A stretch of 64,000 nt of DNA, from the NCBI GenBank assembly GCA_963665765.1, contig OY762464.1, positions 1,550,001-1,614,000 of the forward strand, read 5' to 3'. The notes beneath the pieces are model-generated. The model was given only the letters and a program-made list of their open reading frames with translations, was not told the DNA's origin and did no database searches. A program made the position numbers and the translations under genes. This document shows positions 35,305 to 44,202 of this stretch, piece after piece (within the stretch, counting starts at the first letter, position 1; every line of letters begins with the position of its first letter). The stretch comes from Bin76 sp963665765. Lineage in GTDB: Bacteria > Actinomycetota > Acidimicrobiia > Spongiisociales > ZC4RG35.

Positions 35305-37083
35305 TCACAGAAGGGATACGGGCACGGGCACCGTTTTGGCCCGTAGGTATTCTCCCAGGCTCTTGGCTTGGGGGTCGGTGCGGGTGCTGGATGACACGCC
35401 CTCTCCGAGAAGTCCCCGCACCACGAAATTGACGGCCCACAGGTTGGGGAAGGCATGACGCTCCACCGGCAGGTCGGCCGCCTCGGACACCAACTCCCGG
35501 AACCGGGTCACGGTCAGGAATTCGACCAGCCATTCGAAGACATCCGGGCTCTCCACCCATACTCCGACATTGGCGTCCCCGCCCTTGTCGCCCGAGCGAG
35601 CGCCCGCCACTCTTCCCAGAGGGACCGTAACCGTATCGTATTTCCGCCCTCTGCCCGTTTGGGGTCTGGCCGGTTCCATCGAATCTGCCCCGGCGGACGG
35701 GGCGGCGGCCCCGGCAGTGATCTGCTGGGACGATCGAGTTGTGGGGACCTGCTCGGTCCGGTCTCCCATCTGAACCTGCTGGGCGATCCGAGAGGCCTCC
35801 ACGGTGGTCGGCCAGTAGACGACGTAGGGGGAGGAGTCCCCGGGCGGGGCGGTCATGAAAAATCCGGGATAGTGAGCCAACGCCAATTCCACCGCCGCCC
35901 GCGAAAAGCGCCTGCCGACTTTTTGGGGATCGGGGTCTTTGACCGTGATCCGAAGATGGGACATGGCCGCCTCGTTGGTGGCGGGATCGGGATGGCCGGT
36001 GTCGGTGAAGGAGACCGCCGTTTCGGCAAACTGATCCGCGCCACCCAGGTTGTCCCACAAGGCCTCGGTGACCAGTTCCGCTTTCCGGTGGGCGTCCAGG
36101 CCGGTGATCACCATGGTGACGGCGTTGCGATATCCTCCCAGATAGTTGAGCGCCACCTTCAGGGTGGGCGGCGGCGGCTCTCCCCGAACTCCGGTCACCG
36201 CCACCCGATCGGGACCCTCCTGAGTCAGCCGGATCGTGTCCAGGCGAGCGGTCACATCGGGATTTCGATAACGGGGCCCTCCCACCTCATACAGAAGTTG
36301 AGCGGTGACGGTCCCCACCGTCACCAGTCCCCCGGTTCCCGGGTGCTTGGTGATCACCGCCGACCCGTCCGCCGACAGTTCGGCGATTGGAAACCCCACT
36401 CGCGCCGGTTCCGGCACCCGCTCGAAAAAGGCGTAATTTCCCCCGGTGCACTGAGCTCCGCACTCGATAATGTGGCCCGCCACCAGGGCGCCCGCCAGCT
36501 GATCGTAGTCGTTGGCCTGCCAATCGAAGGCCCACATCCCTGGCCCGATCACCACGGCCGCATCAGTCACCCTTCCGGTCACCACCACGTCGGCCCCCCA
36601 GGAAAGCGCTTCGGCAATAGCGGTTCCACCCAGATAGGCGTGGGCGGTCAGGGGTTTGATTTCCGAGGGAAGAGGCCTTCCGGTGTCGAAATGGCGCAAC
36701 CCGTTGACTTTCTGCAACTCGGCCACGCGGTGAGTGAGATCATCGCCCGAGACCCAGGCGATGCGGGGGTTCAAACCCAGCCGATCCGCCATCTCCGCCA
36801 GTCGTTGCGCCATCCCCGCCGGATTCAGCCCCCCGGCGTTGGACACCACCCGGATTCCCCGGTCCAGGCAGGTTCCCAACACCTGCTCCATCTGGGTGAG
36901 GAAGGTTCGGACATACCCGCCTCCGGGGTCTTTGCGTCGCATCCGCCACAGGATCGCCATGGTCAGTTCGGCCAGGTAGTCACCGGTGAGAACGTCGATC
37001 GGTCCGCCTTCCACCATCTCCCGGGCGGCCGCCAGCCGGTCGCCGTAGAAGCCGGAGCAGTTGGCGATGCGCAGGACAGTCAT
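35305..37083 (-). CDS. AtuA-like (DUF1446) acyclic terpene utilisation family protein
   Basis: 592 aa from ATG 37083. The N-terminal 430 residues show the DUF1446/AtuA pattern: LRIANCSGFYGDRLAAAREMV, DVLTGDYLAELTM, VVSNAGGLNPAGMAQRL and VTGRVTDAAVVIGP. A low-complexity hinge (about 440-485) leads to the small C-terminal AtuA-like domain (VPLGRVAGARSGDKGGDANVG). In Pseudomonas AtuA belongs to citronellol/geraniol degradation, but most homologues occur in other acyl-CoA or hydroxy-acid contexts and the reaction is unknown. It lies 14 bp after an Xaa-Pro aminopeptidase gene and is co-transcribed with it. Confidence 0.85.
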   Translation of the reverse strand: MTVLRIANCSGFYGDRLAAAREMVEGGPIDVLTGDYLAELTMAILWRMRRKDPGGGYVRTFLTQMEQVLGTCLDRGIRVVSNAGGLNPAGMAQRLAEMADRLGLNPRIAWVSGDDLTHRVAELQKVNGLRHFDTGRPLPSEIKPLTAHAYLGGTAIAEALSWGADVVVTGRVTDAAVVIGPGMWAFDWQANDYDQLAGALVAGHIIECGAQCTGGNYAFFERVPEPARVGFPIAELSADGSAVITKHPGTGGLVTVGTVTAQLLYEVGGPRYRNPDVTARLDTIRLTQEGPDRVAVTGVRGEPPPPTLKVALNYLGGYRNAVTMVITGLDAHRKAELVTEALWDNLGGADQFAETAVSFTDTGHPDPATNEAAMSHLRITVKDPDPQKVGRRFSRAAVELALAHYPGFFMTAPPGDSSPYVVYWPTTVEASRIAQQVQMGDRTEQVPTTRSSQQITAGAAAPSAGADSMEPARPQTGRGRKYDTVTVPLGRVAGARSGDKGGDANVGVWVESPDVFEWLVEFLTVTRFRELVSEAADLPVERHAFPNLWAVNFVVRGLLGEGVSSSTRTDPQAKSLGEYLRAKTVPVPVSLL

Positions 37084-37097
37084 CGGCTCTCGCCCGC

Positions 37098-38543
37098 TCA
37101 GTCTCGACCGTACCGGGGCGTCTCCCGACAGAGCGCTTCCACCTCGTCGGGTGCTCTGGGAAGTTCGCCGGTCAACACCTCATGGCCATCGGCCGTGATC
37201 AACACATCGTCCTCGATTCGGACCCCGATCCCCAGGTACTCGGGCGGTATGGAATGGCTGACTTTCGGGGCTTCATCCCGAAGTTGTTGGTGACGGGTGA
37301 CGGACGAGGGATCGAGCATCCGCTCCCTGGCCCACTGGTCGGCATCATGTTCCAGCATGGCAAACTCTATTTCCGGGCGAAAAGGGTCCACATATAGCCC
37401 CGGTTCGACGGTGAGAGCCATTCCCGGCTCCAAAGGGCGGTAGGCGCCGTCCACCCGATATGCCCCGACATCGTGGACGTCCATTCCCAGCCAATGGGAA
37501 GTGCCGTGCATGAAGAACTCCTGATAGAGGTGCATGTTCATCGCTTCTTCGGCGCCGGTGGGCAGAAGGCCCATCTCCACCATCCCTTCCACCAGCACCC
37601 GAAGAGCCGCATCGTGGGGTGATCGGATGTGACCACCCGGCCGGCAGGCGGCGATGGCGGCCTCCTGAGCGTCCAGCACCACCTGGTAAACCCGGCGTTG
37701 GGGCCCCGCAAAGGACCCGGAGACGGGGAAGGTGCGAGTGATGTCGGAAGTGAAGTGGTGGAGTTCGCAGGCGGCATCCACCAGCAACAGATCCCCATCC
37801 TCCATGCGCCGATTGTTCTCCACATAGTGAAGAATGCAGGCGTTGGGTCCGGACGCCACAATCGAGGGGTACCCGTCGCGGGGGGACCCTCCCATCCTCC
37901 ACACGCTCTCCATGGCGGCCTGCACCTGGTATTCCCATCTGCCCGGTCGGGCGTAGCGCATGGCTTGGCGGTGACCATCCATGGTGAGGGAACAAGCCTC
38001 CCGAAGCCAGGCGATCTCCGGCGGCGACTTGCGCAACCGGAGTTCGGAAAGAAGGGGCCGCAGATCAAACAGCCGCCGGGGAAACTCCCCGCCCAGCCGG
38101 GTTCGCAGGTGGTCAGCCTTGGCGAGCAGGTTCATAATCGGTTCGGGCCGAGCGTCGGCGGCCAGAGAATGCCAAATTGCCGACCGACCGGCGGCCAATT
38201 GCGCCAACCGGCCGGGAAAATCAGCGATCGGATAGGCGGCGTCGGCGCCATAGGTTTCCCGGGCGCCTTCCACCCCGGCCCGAGGTCCGTCCCATATCTC
38301 CTTTTGCCGGTCTCTGGGTTGAACGAACAGGGTGAATTCCCCTTCGGAGTGTCCAGGGGCGATCACCGCCACGGCATGTGGCTCACCGAACCCGGTCATA
38401 TAGAAAAAATCCGAGTCTTGACGAAAGGCGTGCTCGACATCGGGATTGCGAAGACCGGGCGCCGCGGCCCTCACCACCGCCAGCCCCTCGGCGCCGATCA
38501 ACTCCGCCAGTCGCCGCCGGTTACGTGCGAAAAAGTCTTCCAT
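37098..38543 (-). CDS. pepP: Xaa-Pro aminopeptidase (M24B family)
   Basis: 481 aa from ATG 38543, next to a GGAGAGGT ribosome site. The N-terminal aminopeptidase-P domain starts FFARNRRRLAELIG and includes FFYMTGFGEPHAVAVIAP. The C-terminal pita-bread domain shows the metal ligands: Asp and Asp in LLVDAACELHHFTSDITRTF, His in HGTSHWLGMDVHDVG, Glu in LTVEPGLYVDP and Glu in RIEDDVLIT. It removes N-terminal residues preceding proline, or acts on related dipeptides. Length is close to the E. coli PepP pattern. Confidence 0.93.
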   Translation of the reverse strand: MEDFFARNRRRLAELIGAEGLAVVRAAAPGLRNPDVEHAFRQDSDFFYMTGFGEPHAVAVIAPGHSEGEFTLFVQPRDRQKEIWDGPRAGVEGARETYGADAAYPIADFPGRLAQLAAGRSAIWHSLAADARPEPIMNLLAKADHLRTRLGGEFPRRLFDLRPLLSELRLRKSPPEIAWLREACSLTMDGHRQAMRYARPGRWEYQVQAAMESVWRMGGSPRDGYPSIVASGPNACILHYVENNRRMEDGDLLLVDAACELHHFTSDITRTFPVSGSFAGPQRRVYQVVLDAQEAAIAACRPGGHIRSPHDAALRVLVEGMVEMGLLPTGAEEAMNMHLYQEFFMHGTSHWLGMDVHDVGAYRVDGAYRPLEPGMALTVEPGLYVDPFRPEIEFAMLEHDADQWARERMLDPSSVTRHQQLRDEAPKVSHSIPPEYLGIGVRIEDDVLITADGHEVLTGELPRAPDEVEALCRETPRYGRD

Positions 38544-38630
38544 ACCTCTCCTGTCGGTACGCAAGGAATGACACTGAACAGGATAAGAGACGAGAAGATG
38601 CCAGGCGCGTCGGGTCCACGACCATCCGGG

Positions 38631-39563
38631 TCAGGAAACGAGAGCCAGTTCCACCACCAACGGCAGGTGATCCGACCCCAGGCTCGGCCCCAGCCATCGG
38701 TCTGCCACCAGCAGGTGAGAGGAGTGCAGCAGATGATCAATGGGAATGCGGGTCAAAAAGTTGCCTCCCGCAGGAAAGCTGGCCGACAATCCGAATCCAC
38801 GTTGGGAATTGCGAAGACCGGCGTCGCCGAGCGGCCCGAAGACGTGGGACCAGGGGGTGGCGTTGAAATCCCCGGTCACCACCGTGGGCCCATCCGACTC
38901 CTGCGCCCGCTCGGCCACGAACCGGAACTGGGCGTCCCGCCGCGCGGCGCGGCGCGGGTTGGTGGGCGCCAGTGGGTGGATTCCGAAAATGGTCACTTCC
39001 CTTTCGCCCACCATCGTTATCACCTCCACCGCCCGGGGCTCGTTCGCCAACCAACCGTGACTGAACACCTCGGTAGGGGGGGTCTTGGTCAGTGTCAAGG
39101 TGGAGAAGATCAGGTGTTCCGGGCGAGACCGATATTGCCGGTAATCGAGCCGCCCGTCGGAGACAGCACCCGACAGGGCTTCCTCCCAGAGCCGGTTGGC
39201 TTCGTGGAGGAAAACCACATCAGCATCCACCTGCCGGAGGAACTCGGTCACCATCTGATACTCCTCGTTTTGACCCTGGACATTGAACGACACCACTTTC
39301 AACCGGGGCGCCCCGGCGGGAATGTCCTGCTTGCCCCAGAACAGGGGCGCCACCGACCAGGCATTCAACAACCCGATGATCAGAATTCCCCATCCCAGCC
39401 GCCGCCATTTTCCCAAGAGAAGCAAGGTTCCGGTCACCAGCAGCCCCACCGCGTATTGTGGTCGGAAGCTGGTGACCAGATCGAGCGGCCATATCCATTT
39501 GCCCAAGGCCCCGCTAAGGCTGACCGCGCCGATCAGCACGGCGGGGATTGCTACCAGTATCAA
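38631..39563 (-). CDS. Membrane-anchored endonuclease/exonuclease/phosphatase family protein
   Basis: About 310 aa if it starts at TTG 39563, behind a TAAGG site; the frame is open further, to 39713, but that would overlap the divergent helicase gene. Three N-terminal membrane helices (roughly the first 85 residues) anchor the EEP domain: LKVVSFNVQGQNEEY, ADVVFLHEANRLW (metal Glu), FGIHPLAP, VTGDFNATPWSHVFG and LGSDHLPLVVEL with the catalytic Asp-His. Membrane EEP proteins are often nucleases or lipid/inositol phosphatases; the substrate is unknown. 87 bp separate it from pepP. Confidence 0.8.
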   Translation of the reverse strand: MILVAIPAVLIGAVSLSGALGKWIWPLDLVTSFRPQYAVGLLVTGTLLLLGKWRRLGWGILIIGLLNAWSVAPLFWGKQDIPAGAPRLKVVSFNVQGQNEEYQMVTEFLRQVDADVVFLHEANRLWEEALSGAVSDGRLDYRQYRSRPEHLIFSTLTLTKTPPTEVFSHGWLANEPRAVEVITMVGEREVTIFGIHPLAPTNPRRAARRDAQFRFVAERAQESDGPTVVTGDFNATPWSHVFGPLGDAGLRNSQRGFGLSASFPAGGNFLTRIPIDHLLHSSHLLVADRWLGPSLGSDHLPLVVELALVS

Positions 39564-39639
39564 CGCCGCATACCTTACCCCTTTGGCCCCAGGATGACAG
39601 ACGGGGCGGGCGTCACATGGCGGTGATACATTCAGCGAG

Positions 39640-42315
39640 ATGATATTTCCAGGACCCGACCTGTTGGGCAGAGGCGTGGTCGTATCCCGAGGAGATGAGC
39701 GGTCGTTGCTCAAAGGCGCCGAAAGAGTAGTGGTCGACCGGGGGGTGCTGTCCGGCCGGGCGGCCTTGGAGAAGACTGCAGACCGTCTGCATCGGATATG
39801 GGCGGAACGGCGTCCGGTGACAGTGGAACTGGGGGTGGATGCATCCGAACTGCGCCGGCCGGTGGTGGAAAGGCAGGCGCCCTGGGCACTCGGTCCGAGC
39901 TATTTGCCCTGGTTGGAGAGGCTCCAGTTCCTGGTGTGGGCCAACAACTGGGATGGGCGGCGGGGCGATCCCATTTGGTGGTGGAGCACCAAGGCGGCGC
40001 GGTGGGGAGCACAGATCGGCGGGCGGGCCGACATCATCCTGCCGGGAGGAGAACATGCCTGGGTGGACGGTGGCCCCCGGGCGCCCCTGGACCTGGCGGT
40101 CGTCCATTCCCAAACGGTGGAACAGGGACGACTGACTCTCCAGCCCGCTATTTCCGAGTCCCGGGCTGATCTGGCCGATGACCAACGGGCGGCGGTGGAG
40201 CACCCCTCCGGCCCGGTGCGGGTGATTGCCCCCGCCGGATCGGGCAAGACCCGCACCCTGGGCGCCCGTCTACTCCATCTGGTCGATGACCGAGGCATCG
40301 AGCCGGGAATCGTTACCACGGTGGCGTACAACAAACGGGCTGCCGAGCAATTGCGACAACGCCTCCAAAGGGACGACCTGCATATCCGCACCATCCACGC
40401 TCTCGGGTGGGCGATTATCCGTGATGTCCGGCCGGATGCCACCCACCTGGACGAACGGGCAGTGCGGTCTCGATTGGCAAACATGATTCCCAAAAGGCCC
40501 CGCCCCAACACCGACATCACCGGACCTTATCTCGAGGGTCTGGCCGAGATCCGCATGGCCCTCCGAGATCCGAATGAAGTCGAGGGAGGCCGAAATGATG
40601 TGGAAGGGTTGGCCGAGATCTTCCCTCGCTACCGTTCGCTGCTCGGGAGCCGCAACGAAATCGATTTCGATGAGCAGATCTATGGGGCCATTGAACTGCT
40701 GCTGGCCGAACCCGACCTTCGGAGGCGTTGGCAGAAGCGCTGTCAGCATCTGCTGGTGGACGAATTCCAGGATCTGACTCCGGCCTACCTGCTCCTTCTG
40801 CGACTACTGGCCTCTCCGGGATTGAATGTGTTCGGGGTGGGTGATGACGATCAGACCATCTATGGTTATGCCGGCGCCGATCCCAGGTTCTTGATCGAGT
40901 TCGATCGGTACTTTCCCGGGGCCGGGTCTTCGGCGCTGACCATCAATTACCGGTGCCCTTCCGAGGTGGTCACCGCCTCATCCCACCTGCTTTCCCACAA
41001 TCGGGTTCGAGTGCCCAAGACCATCGAAGCAGCTTCTTCGCCGCAAGCCGGGTGCCTTCGGACCATCACCCCGGCGCTCCCGGAGTTGGCCGCCGAAGCC
41101 ACCGAACCCATCGGAGAATGGCTGGACGAAGGAGTCCCGGCCGAGGAGATAGCGATTCTGGCCAGGGTCAACTCGGCCCTGCTCCCGGTGCTGGCGTCTC
41201 TTCGCAAGGCGGGGATCCCATTCCGTTCCCAGCTTGACGAGGGACTGTTGAATCGCACCACCATGCGAGCCGCCCTGGCGTGGAGGAGGTTGGCGCTTTT
41301 TCCCCGGTCGATGACGAAGAGGGATCTGATGGAGGCGGTGCGTCGACCGGCCCGTCGGATCACGCGGCTGGCGTATGAACTGATCCCGCCCGGGGTTGTG
41401 GATCTTGAGAAACTGGCCGGGCTGGGCCGCGGGCTTGATGACCGGAAGGCATCCAACTGGAGAAGGTTCCTGGGAGCCATTGAAGAGGGAGTCGAGGTTG
41501 CAGCCCAGGACGGTTCCGAGGCTTTTTTTGATTATCTCGCGGAGGAAGTTGGGCTGGGAAGGGCCGCGGGCGCCTTGGACTCCGGGCGGACCAGGGTTGA
41601 CCGCTCAACCCACACCGATGACCTGATAGCCCTGCGCCGCACAGCGGCTGTGTACAGGGAGCTTGCCACCTTCGAGGCCAATCTACGTGAACTGCTGCGG
41701 AGAGGGGCGCCGTCGGAGTCGGGCGTCACTGCCACCACCATTCACCGGGTGAAAGGACTGGAATGGGATCGGGTGGTGGTATTTGGAGTGGATGTCGGGT
41801 TGATGCCCCATGTTTTGGCGGAGGACCCCGAAGAGGAACGCCGAATTTTTCATGTCGCCATCACCAGGTGCCGCCAACAAGTGGTGATAGTGGCCGAGCA
41901 AGGTCGGGAGTCGCCCTTCCTTTCGGAAATGACCCGAAAGTTCCGCCCTCAACCGTCCCGCTCTCCCGGCCATCGGCTGGCGCCTCAACCAACATCTGCC
42001 CCGTTGAAACCCGTCCCACCAAAAGATGATCCCCCCGCCTCGGGTGGTGGGCAAGCGGGGGGTGACTCCCAAGAACCTGCCCTTCCATATGACGCGTCTC
42101 TGTATGAAGCCCTTCGGCAATGGCGTCTTCAGGTGGCGCGTGAAACCAAGGTGGCCGCCTTCATTATTTTCTACAACCGCACCTTGGAGGAGATTGCCCG
42201 CCATCGTCCCCGCAGCCGGCCAGAACTGCTCCGGATAAATGGCGTCGGGCCGGTGAAGCTTGACAAATACGGCGCAGAGGTGCTCGAGGTGGTGAGGTCC
42301 CACCAGCCGTCATAG
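39640..42315 (+). CDS. UvrD/PcrA-like superfamily 1 DNA helicase with HRDC domain (UvrD2-like)
   Basis: 891 aa. Residues 1-180 form an unusual N-terminal extension with Trp-rich WVDGG/WWWSTKAARWG segments. The helicase core follows: motif I APAGSGKTRT, motif II LLVDEFQDL, motif III GVGDDDQTIYGYAGA, motif IV LTINYRCPSEVV, motif V TTIHRVKGLEWDRV and motif VI EERRIFHVAITRCR. A Pro-rich linker leads to a C-terminal HRDC domain (about 810-890; AFIIFYNRTLEEIARHRP). Mycobacterial UvrD2 has the same helicase-HRDC plan. It translocates 3'-5' on DNA during repair. Confidence 0.9.
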   Translation: MIFPGPDLLGRGVVVSRGDERSLLKGAERVVVDRGVLSGRAALEKTADRLHRIWAERRPVTVELGVDASELRRPVVERQAPWALGPSYLPWLERLQFLVWANNWDGRRGDPIWWWSTKAARWGAQIGGRADIILPGGEHAWVDGGPRAPLDLAVVHSQTVEQGRLTLQPAISESRADLADDQRAAVEHPSGPVRVIAPAGSGKTRTLGARLLHLVDDRGIEPGIVTTVAYNKRAAEQLRQRLQRDDLHIRTIHALGWAIIRDVRPDATHLDERAVRSRLANMIPKRPRPNTDITGPYLEGLAEIRMALRDPNEVEGGRNDVEGLAEIFPRYRSLLGSRNEIDFDEQIYGAIELLLAEPDLRRRWQKRCQHLLVDEFQDLTPAYLLLLRLLASPGLNVFGVGDDDQTIYGYAGADPRFLIEFDRYFPGAGSSALTINYRCPSEVVTASSHLLSHNRVRVPKTIEAASSPQAGCLRTITPALPELAAEATEPIGEWLDEGVPAEEIAILARVNSALLPVLASLRKAGIPFRSQLDEGLLNRTTMRAALAWRRLALFPRSMTKRDLMEAVRRPARRITRLAYELIPPGVVDLEKLAGLGRGLDDRKASNWRRFLGAIEEGVEVAAQDGSEAFFDYLAEEVGLGRAAGALDSGRTRVDRSTHTDDLIALRRTAAVYRELATFEANLRELLRRGAPSESGVTATTIHRVKGLEWDRVVVFGVDVGLMPHVLAEDPEEERRIFHVAITRCRQQVVIVAEQGRESPFLSEMTRKFRPQPSRSPGHRLAPQPTSAPLKPVPPKDDPPASGGGQAGGDSQEPALPYDASLYEALRQWRLQVARETKVAAFIIFYNRTLEEIARHRPRSRPELLRINGVGPVKLDKYGAEVLEVVRSHQPS

Positions 42316-42348
42316 GCCTCCATGCCACAGCCGTCGGAGATCGGTGGC

Positions 42349-43221
42349 TCAGATGCCCTTCAGCCAGTCGGAGATGATCTCTCCGATCTCCGGCCCGGAG
42401 TCCTCCTGGATGAAGTGGGTGCCCCGCACGGTTTTCTCGGTCTGGTTGGGCCAGGTGCGACAGTATTCCCGCTGTTTTCCGATCAGAATCGTTCCCGGTC
42501 GGGCGTTGATGAACAATTTGGGCACATTGCTTCGGGCCAGCCACTCTGCATAGGCGGCGGCGACCTCGGTCACATCCTCGGGCTCTCCATCGATGGGTAT
42601 CTCTCGGGGCCAGGTGAGGGTGGGCCGGCGACTCTCTCCTCCTGCGGTGTAAGGACGGCGGTATTCGTTCATCACCTCCTCTGACAGGGGATTCATAACC
42701 GAGGCCGGAAGGATCCTCTCCACGAAAACGTTCTTGGCGATAACGATCTCCTCGCCGGCGGGGGACCTCATCGCCCTGAAAATGCCACTGGCCGGTCCGG
42801 GCCAATCATCCCAGGAGACCGGGCGCACGATGGTCTCCATGTAAATCAGGCCCCGCACCGCCTCCCGATGGCGGTTGGCCCAGTCAAAAGCCAGCGCTCC
42901 CCCCCAGTCGTGTCCCACCAGGGTCACGTTGTCGGTCGCCCCCACCGCCTCGAGCCATCCGTCCAGGTAGCGGCGATGCTCCACAAAGCGGTAGGCGCCC
43001 GGGCCGGAACCGTCCAGCTTGTCGGAGTCTCCCATACCGATCAGGTCCGGCGCCAGGCAACGACCCCGCCCTACCACCGGAGGGATGACTTTGCGCCACA
43101 GAAACGAGGAGGTCGGGTTGCCGTGCAGGAAGACGATGGGATCACCCTCCCCCTCCTCGGTATAGGCCATGCCCTTTCCCAGGACTTCCACGTGTTTTTT
43201 GGAGGATGCGAAATTGCTCAT
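42349..43221 (-). CDS. Haloalkane dehalogenase (LinB/DhaA-type alpha/beta hydrolase)
   Basis: 290 aa from ATG 43221. It would hydrolyse carbon-halogen bonds of haloalkanes to alcohol plus halide in the cytoplasm. All five functional residues of subfamily II are in place: halide-binding Asn35 (HGNPTSSF) and Trp106, nucleophile Asp105 (GHDWGG), catalytic Glu129 (YMETI) and base His269 (RGTHFIQEDSG). Length is near LinB (296 aa). The cap domain (about 135-215) is the variable part that sets substrate range. It stands alone, with no haloacid dehalogenase nearby, so the physiological substrate is unclear. Confidence 0.92.
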   Translation of the reverse strand: MSNFASSKKHVEVLGKGMAYTEEGEGDPIVFLHGNPTSSFLWRKVIPPVVGRGRCLAPDLIGMGDSDKLDGSGPGAYRFVEHRRYLDGWLEAVGATDNVTLVGHDWGGALAFDWANRHREAVRGLIYMETIVRPVSWDDWPGPASGIFRAMRSPAGEEIVIAKNVFVERILPASVMNPLSEEVMNEYRRPYTAGGESRRPTLTWPREIPIDGEPEDVTEVAAAYAEWLARSNVPKLFINARPGTILIGKQREYCRTWPNQTEKTVRGTHFIQEDSGPEIGEIISDWLKGI

Positions 43222-43303
43222 TGGGCAAGCTTAGAACGGAGGCGCCGACCGAACCGAGCGTGGCGAGTGGCGGCGAACGGGTTTCCCCTTTACTCTGGAG
43301 GGC

Positions 43304-43960
43304 ATGGATCTCACACAGGCTCTTTACACCACCCGAGCGATGCGCAGGGTGCTTCCCGACCCGATTCCCGACCAAGTGGTGCAGGCCATGCTGGACGCGG
43401 CGGTGCGCTCCCCGTCGGGAGGCAACTCGCAAAACTGGCGGTTTGTGGTGGTCACCGACCCCGAGACCCGAGCCAAGGTGGGCGCACTCTACGAGAAAGC
43501 CTTCCGGGTGCTGTTGGACAGTGTGTATGGTCGGGCCTTGGAGAGGGCGCGGCAGAAGGGAGATGACGGCACGCTGCGCGTCTTCAGTTCGGCACAATGG
43601 CTGGCCGACAACGCGGCCGAGGTTCCGCTGTGGTTGTTTTTCTACGGGAGGGGAGACGAATCGGGCGCCTCCATCTATCCGGCGGTGTGGAGCGCCATGT
43701 TGGCCGCCCGCGGGCAGGGGGTGGGAACCTGCCTCACCACCATCCTGGGATCCTTTCGGGAGAAGGAGACCGCTCAGCTGCTGGGCGTCCCGGCCGACCG
43801 GGGGTGGAAGCAGGCGGCGGCGGTTTCCTGTGGGTACCCCCAAGGACGATGGGGGGTGGCTGCCCGCCGACCCGTCCATCAGGTGACCTACGCCGACCGG
43901 TGGGGCAGTCCGGTTGCCTGGCAGGTCGACCAACCCCTTTGGGAGGATGGCGCAACCTGA
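43304..43960 (+). CDS. Nitroreductase-family flavoprotein
   Basis: 218 aa FMN-dependent oxidoreductase. The family start is DLTQALYTTRAMRRVLPDPI, with AVRSPSGGNSQNWRFVVV as the FMN-binding Ser/Gly/Asn/Gln segment, and GVGTCLTTILGSF in the C-terminal half. It reduces nitro groups, quinones or related acceptors with NAD(P)H. A short decayed copy of the same N-terminal segment follows at 43974-44136. It is divergent from the haloalkane dehalogenase gene with an 82-bp shared control region. Confidence 0.88.
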   Translation: MDLTQALYTTRAMRRVLPDPIPDQVVQAMLDAAVRSPSGGNSQNWRFVVVTDPETRAKVGALYEKAFRVLLDSVYGRALERARQKGDDGTLRVFSSAQWLADNAAEVPLWLFFYGRGDESGASIYPAVWSAMLAARGQGVGTCLTTILGSFREKETAQLLGVPADRGWKQAAAVSCGYPQGRWGVAARRPVHQVTYADRWGSPVAWQVDQPLWEDGAT

Positions 43961-43973
43961 CCTGCGCCCGATC

Positions 43974-44136
43974 TCAATGGTGCGGAAGGTGATCCCGATC
44001 AGATCCCACTCTCGACCACGTGGTTCATGCCATGTTGGACGCGGCGGTGCGCTCTCCGTCCGGGGGCAATTCGCAGAAACGGCGGTTCTTGGTCGTATCC
44101 GATCCCCGGATGAGGGCCAAGGCGCACCGGGAGTAG
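43974..44136 (+). pseudogene. Frameshifted, truncated duplicate of the nitroreductase N-terminus
   Basis: Codons from 44020 to TAG 44134 read VVHAMLDAAVRSPSGGNSQ then KRRFLVVSDPRMRAKAHRE, nearly matching residues 25-59 of the nitroreductase just upstream (VVQAMLDAAVRSPSGGNSQ, NWRFVVVTDPETRAK). Before that, ATG 43977 gives a SMVRKV piece in a different frame that aligns with its AMRRVL, so a frameshift separates them. Nothing after residue 59 is preserved. It is a decayed tandem copy, already diverged at many third positions. Confidence 0.75.
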
Positions 44137-44202
44137 TCTTGCGCAGTAGCTGTCTTGCAGTTCACAGGTTGAGGCTGACGCGGAACCGAGGAGTAGGGCA
44201 GA

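Noticed and set aside
35455..37293. A 612-codon open frame on the plus strand opposite the AtuA-like gene
   Set aside because: It is exactly antisense to a well-supported gene, is rich in His, Gly, Arg and Pro as expected for high-GC shadow frames, and has no domain.
37629..39626. A 665-codon plus-strand open frame covering the aminopeptidase and EEP genes
   Set aside because: It spans two real opposite-strand genes and their gap, has a His/Gly/Pro-rich shadow composition and no recognisable motif.
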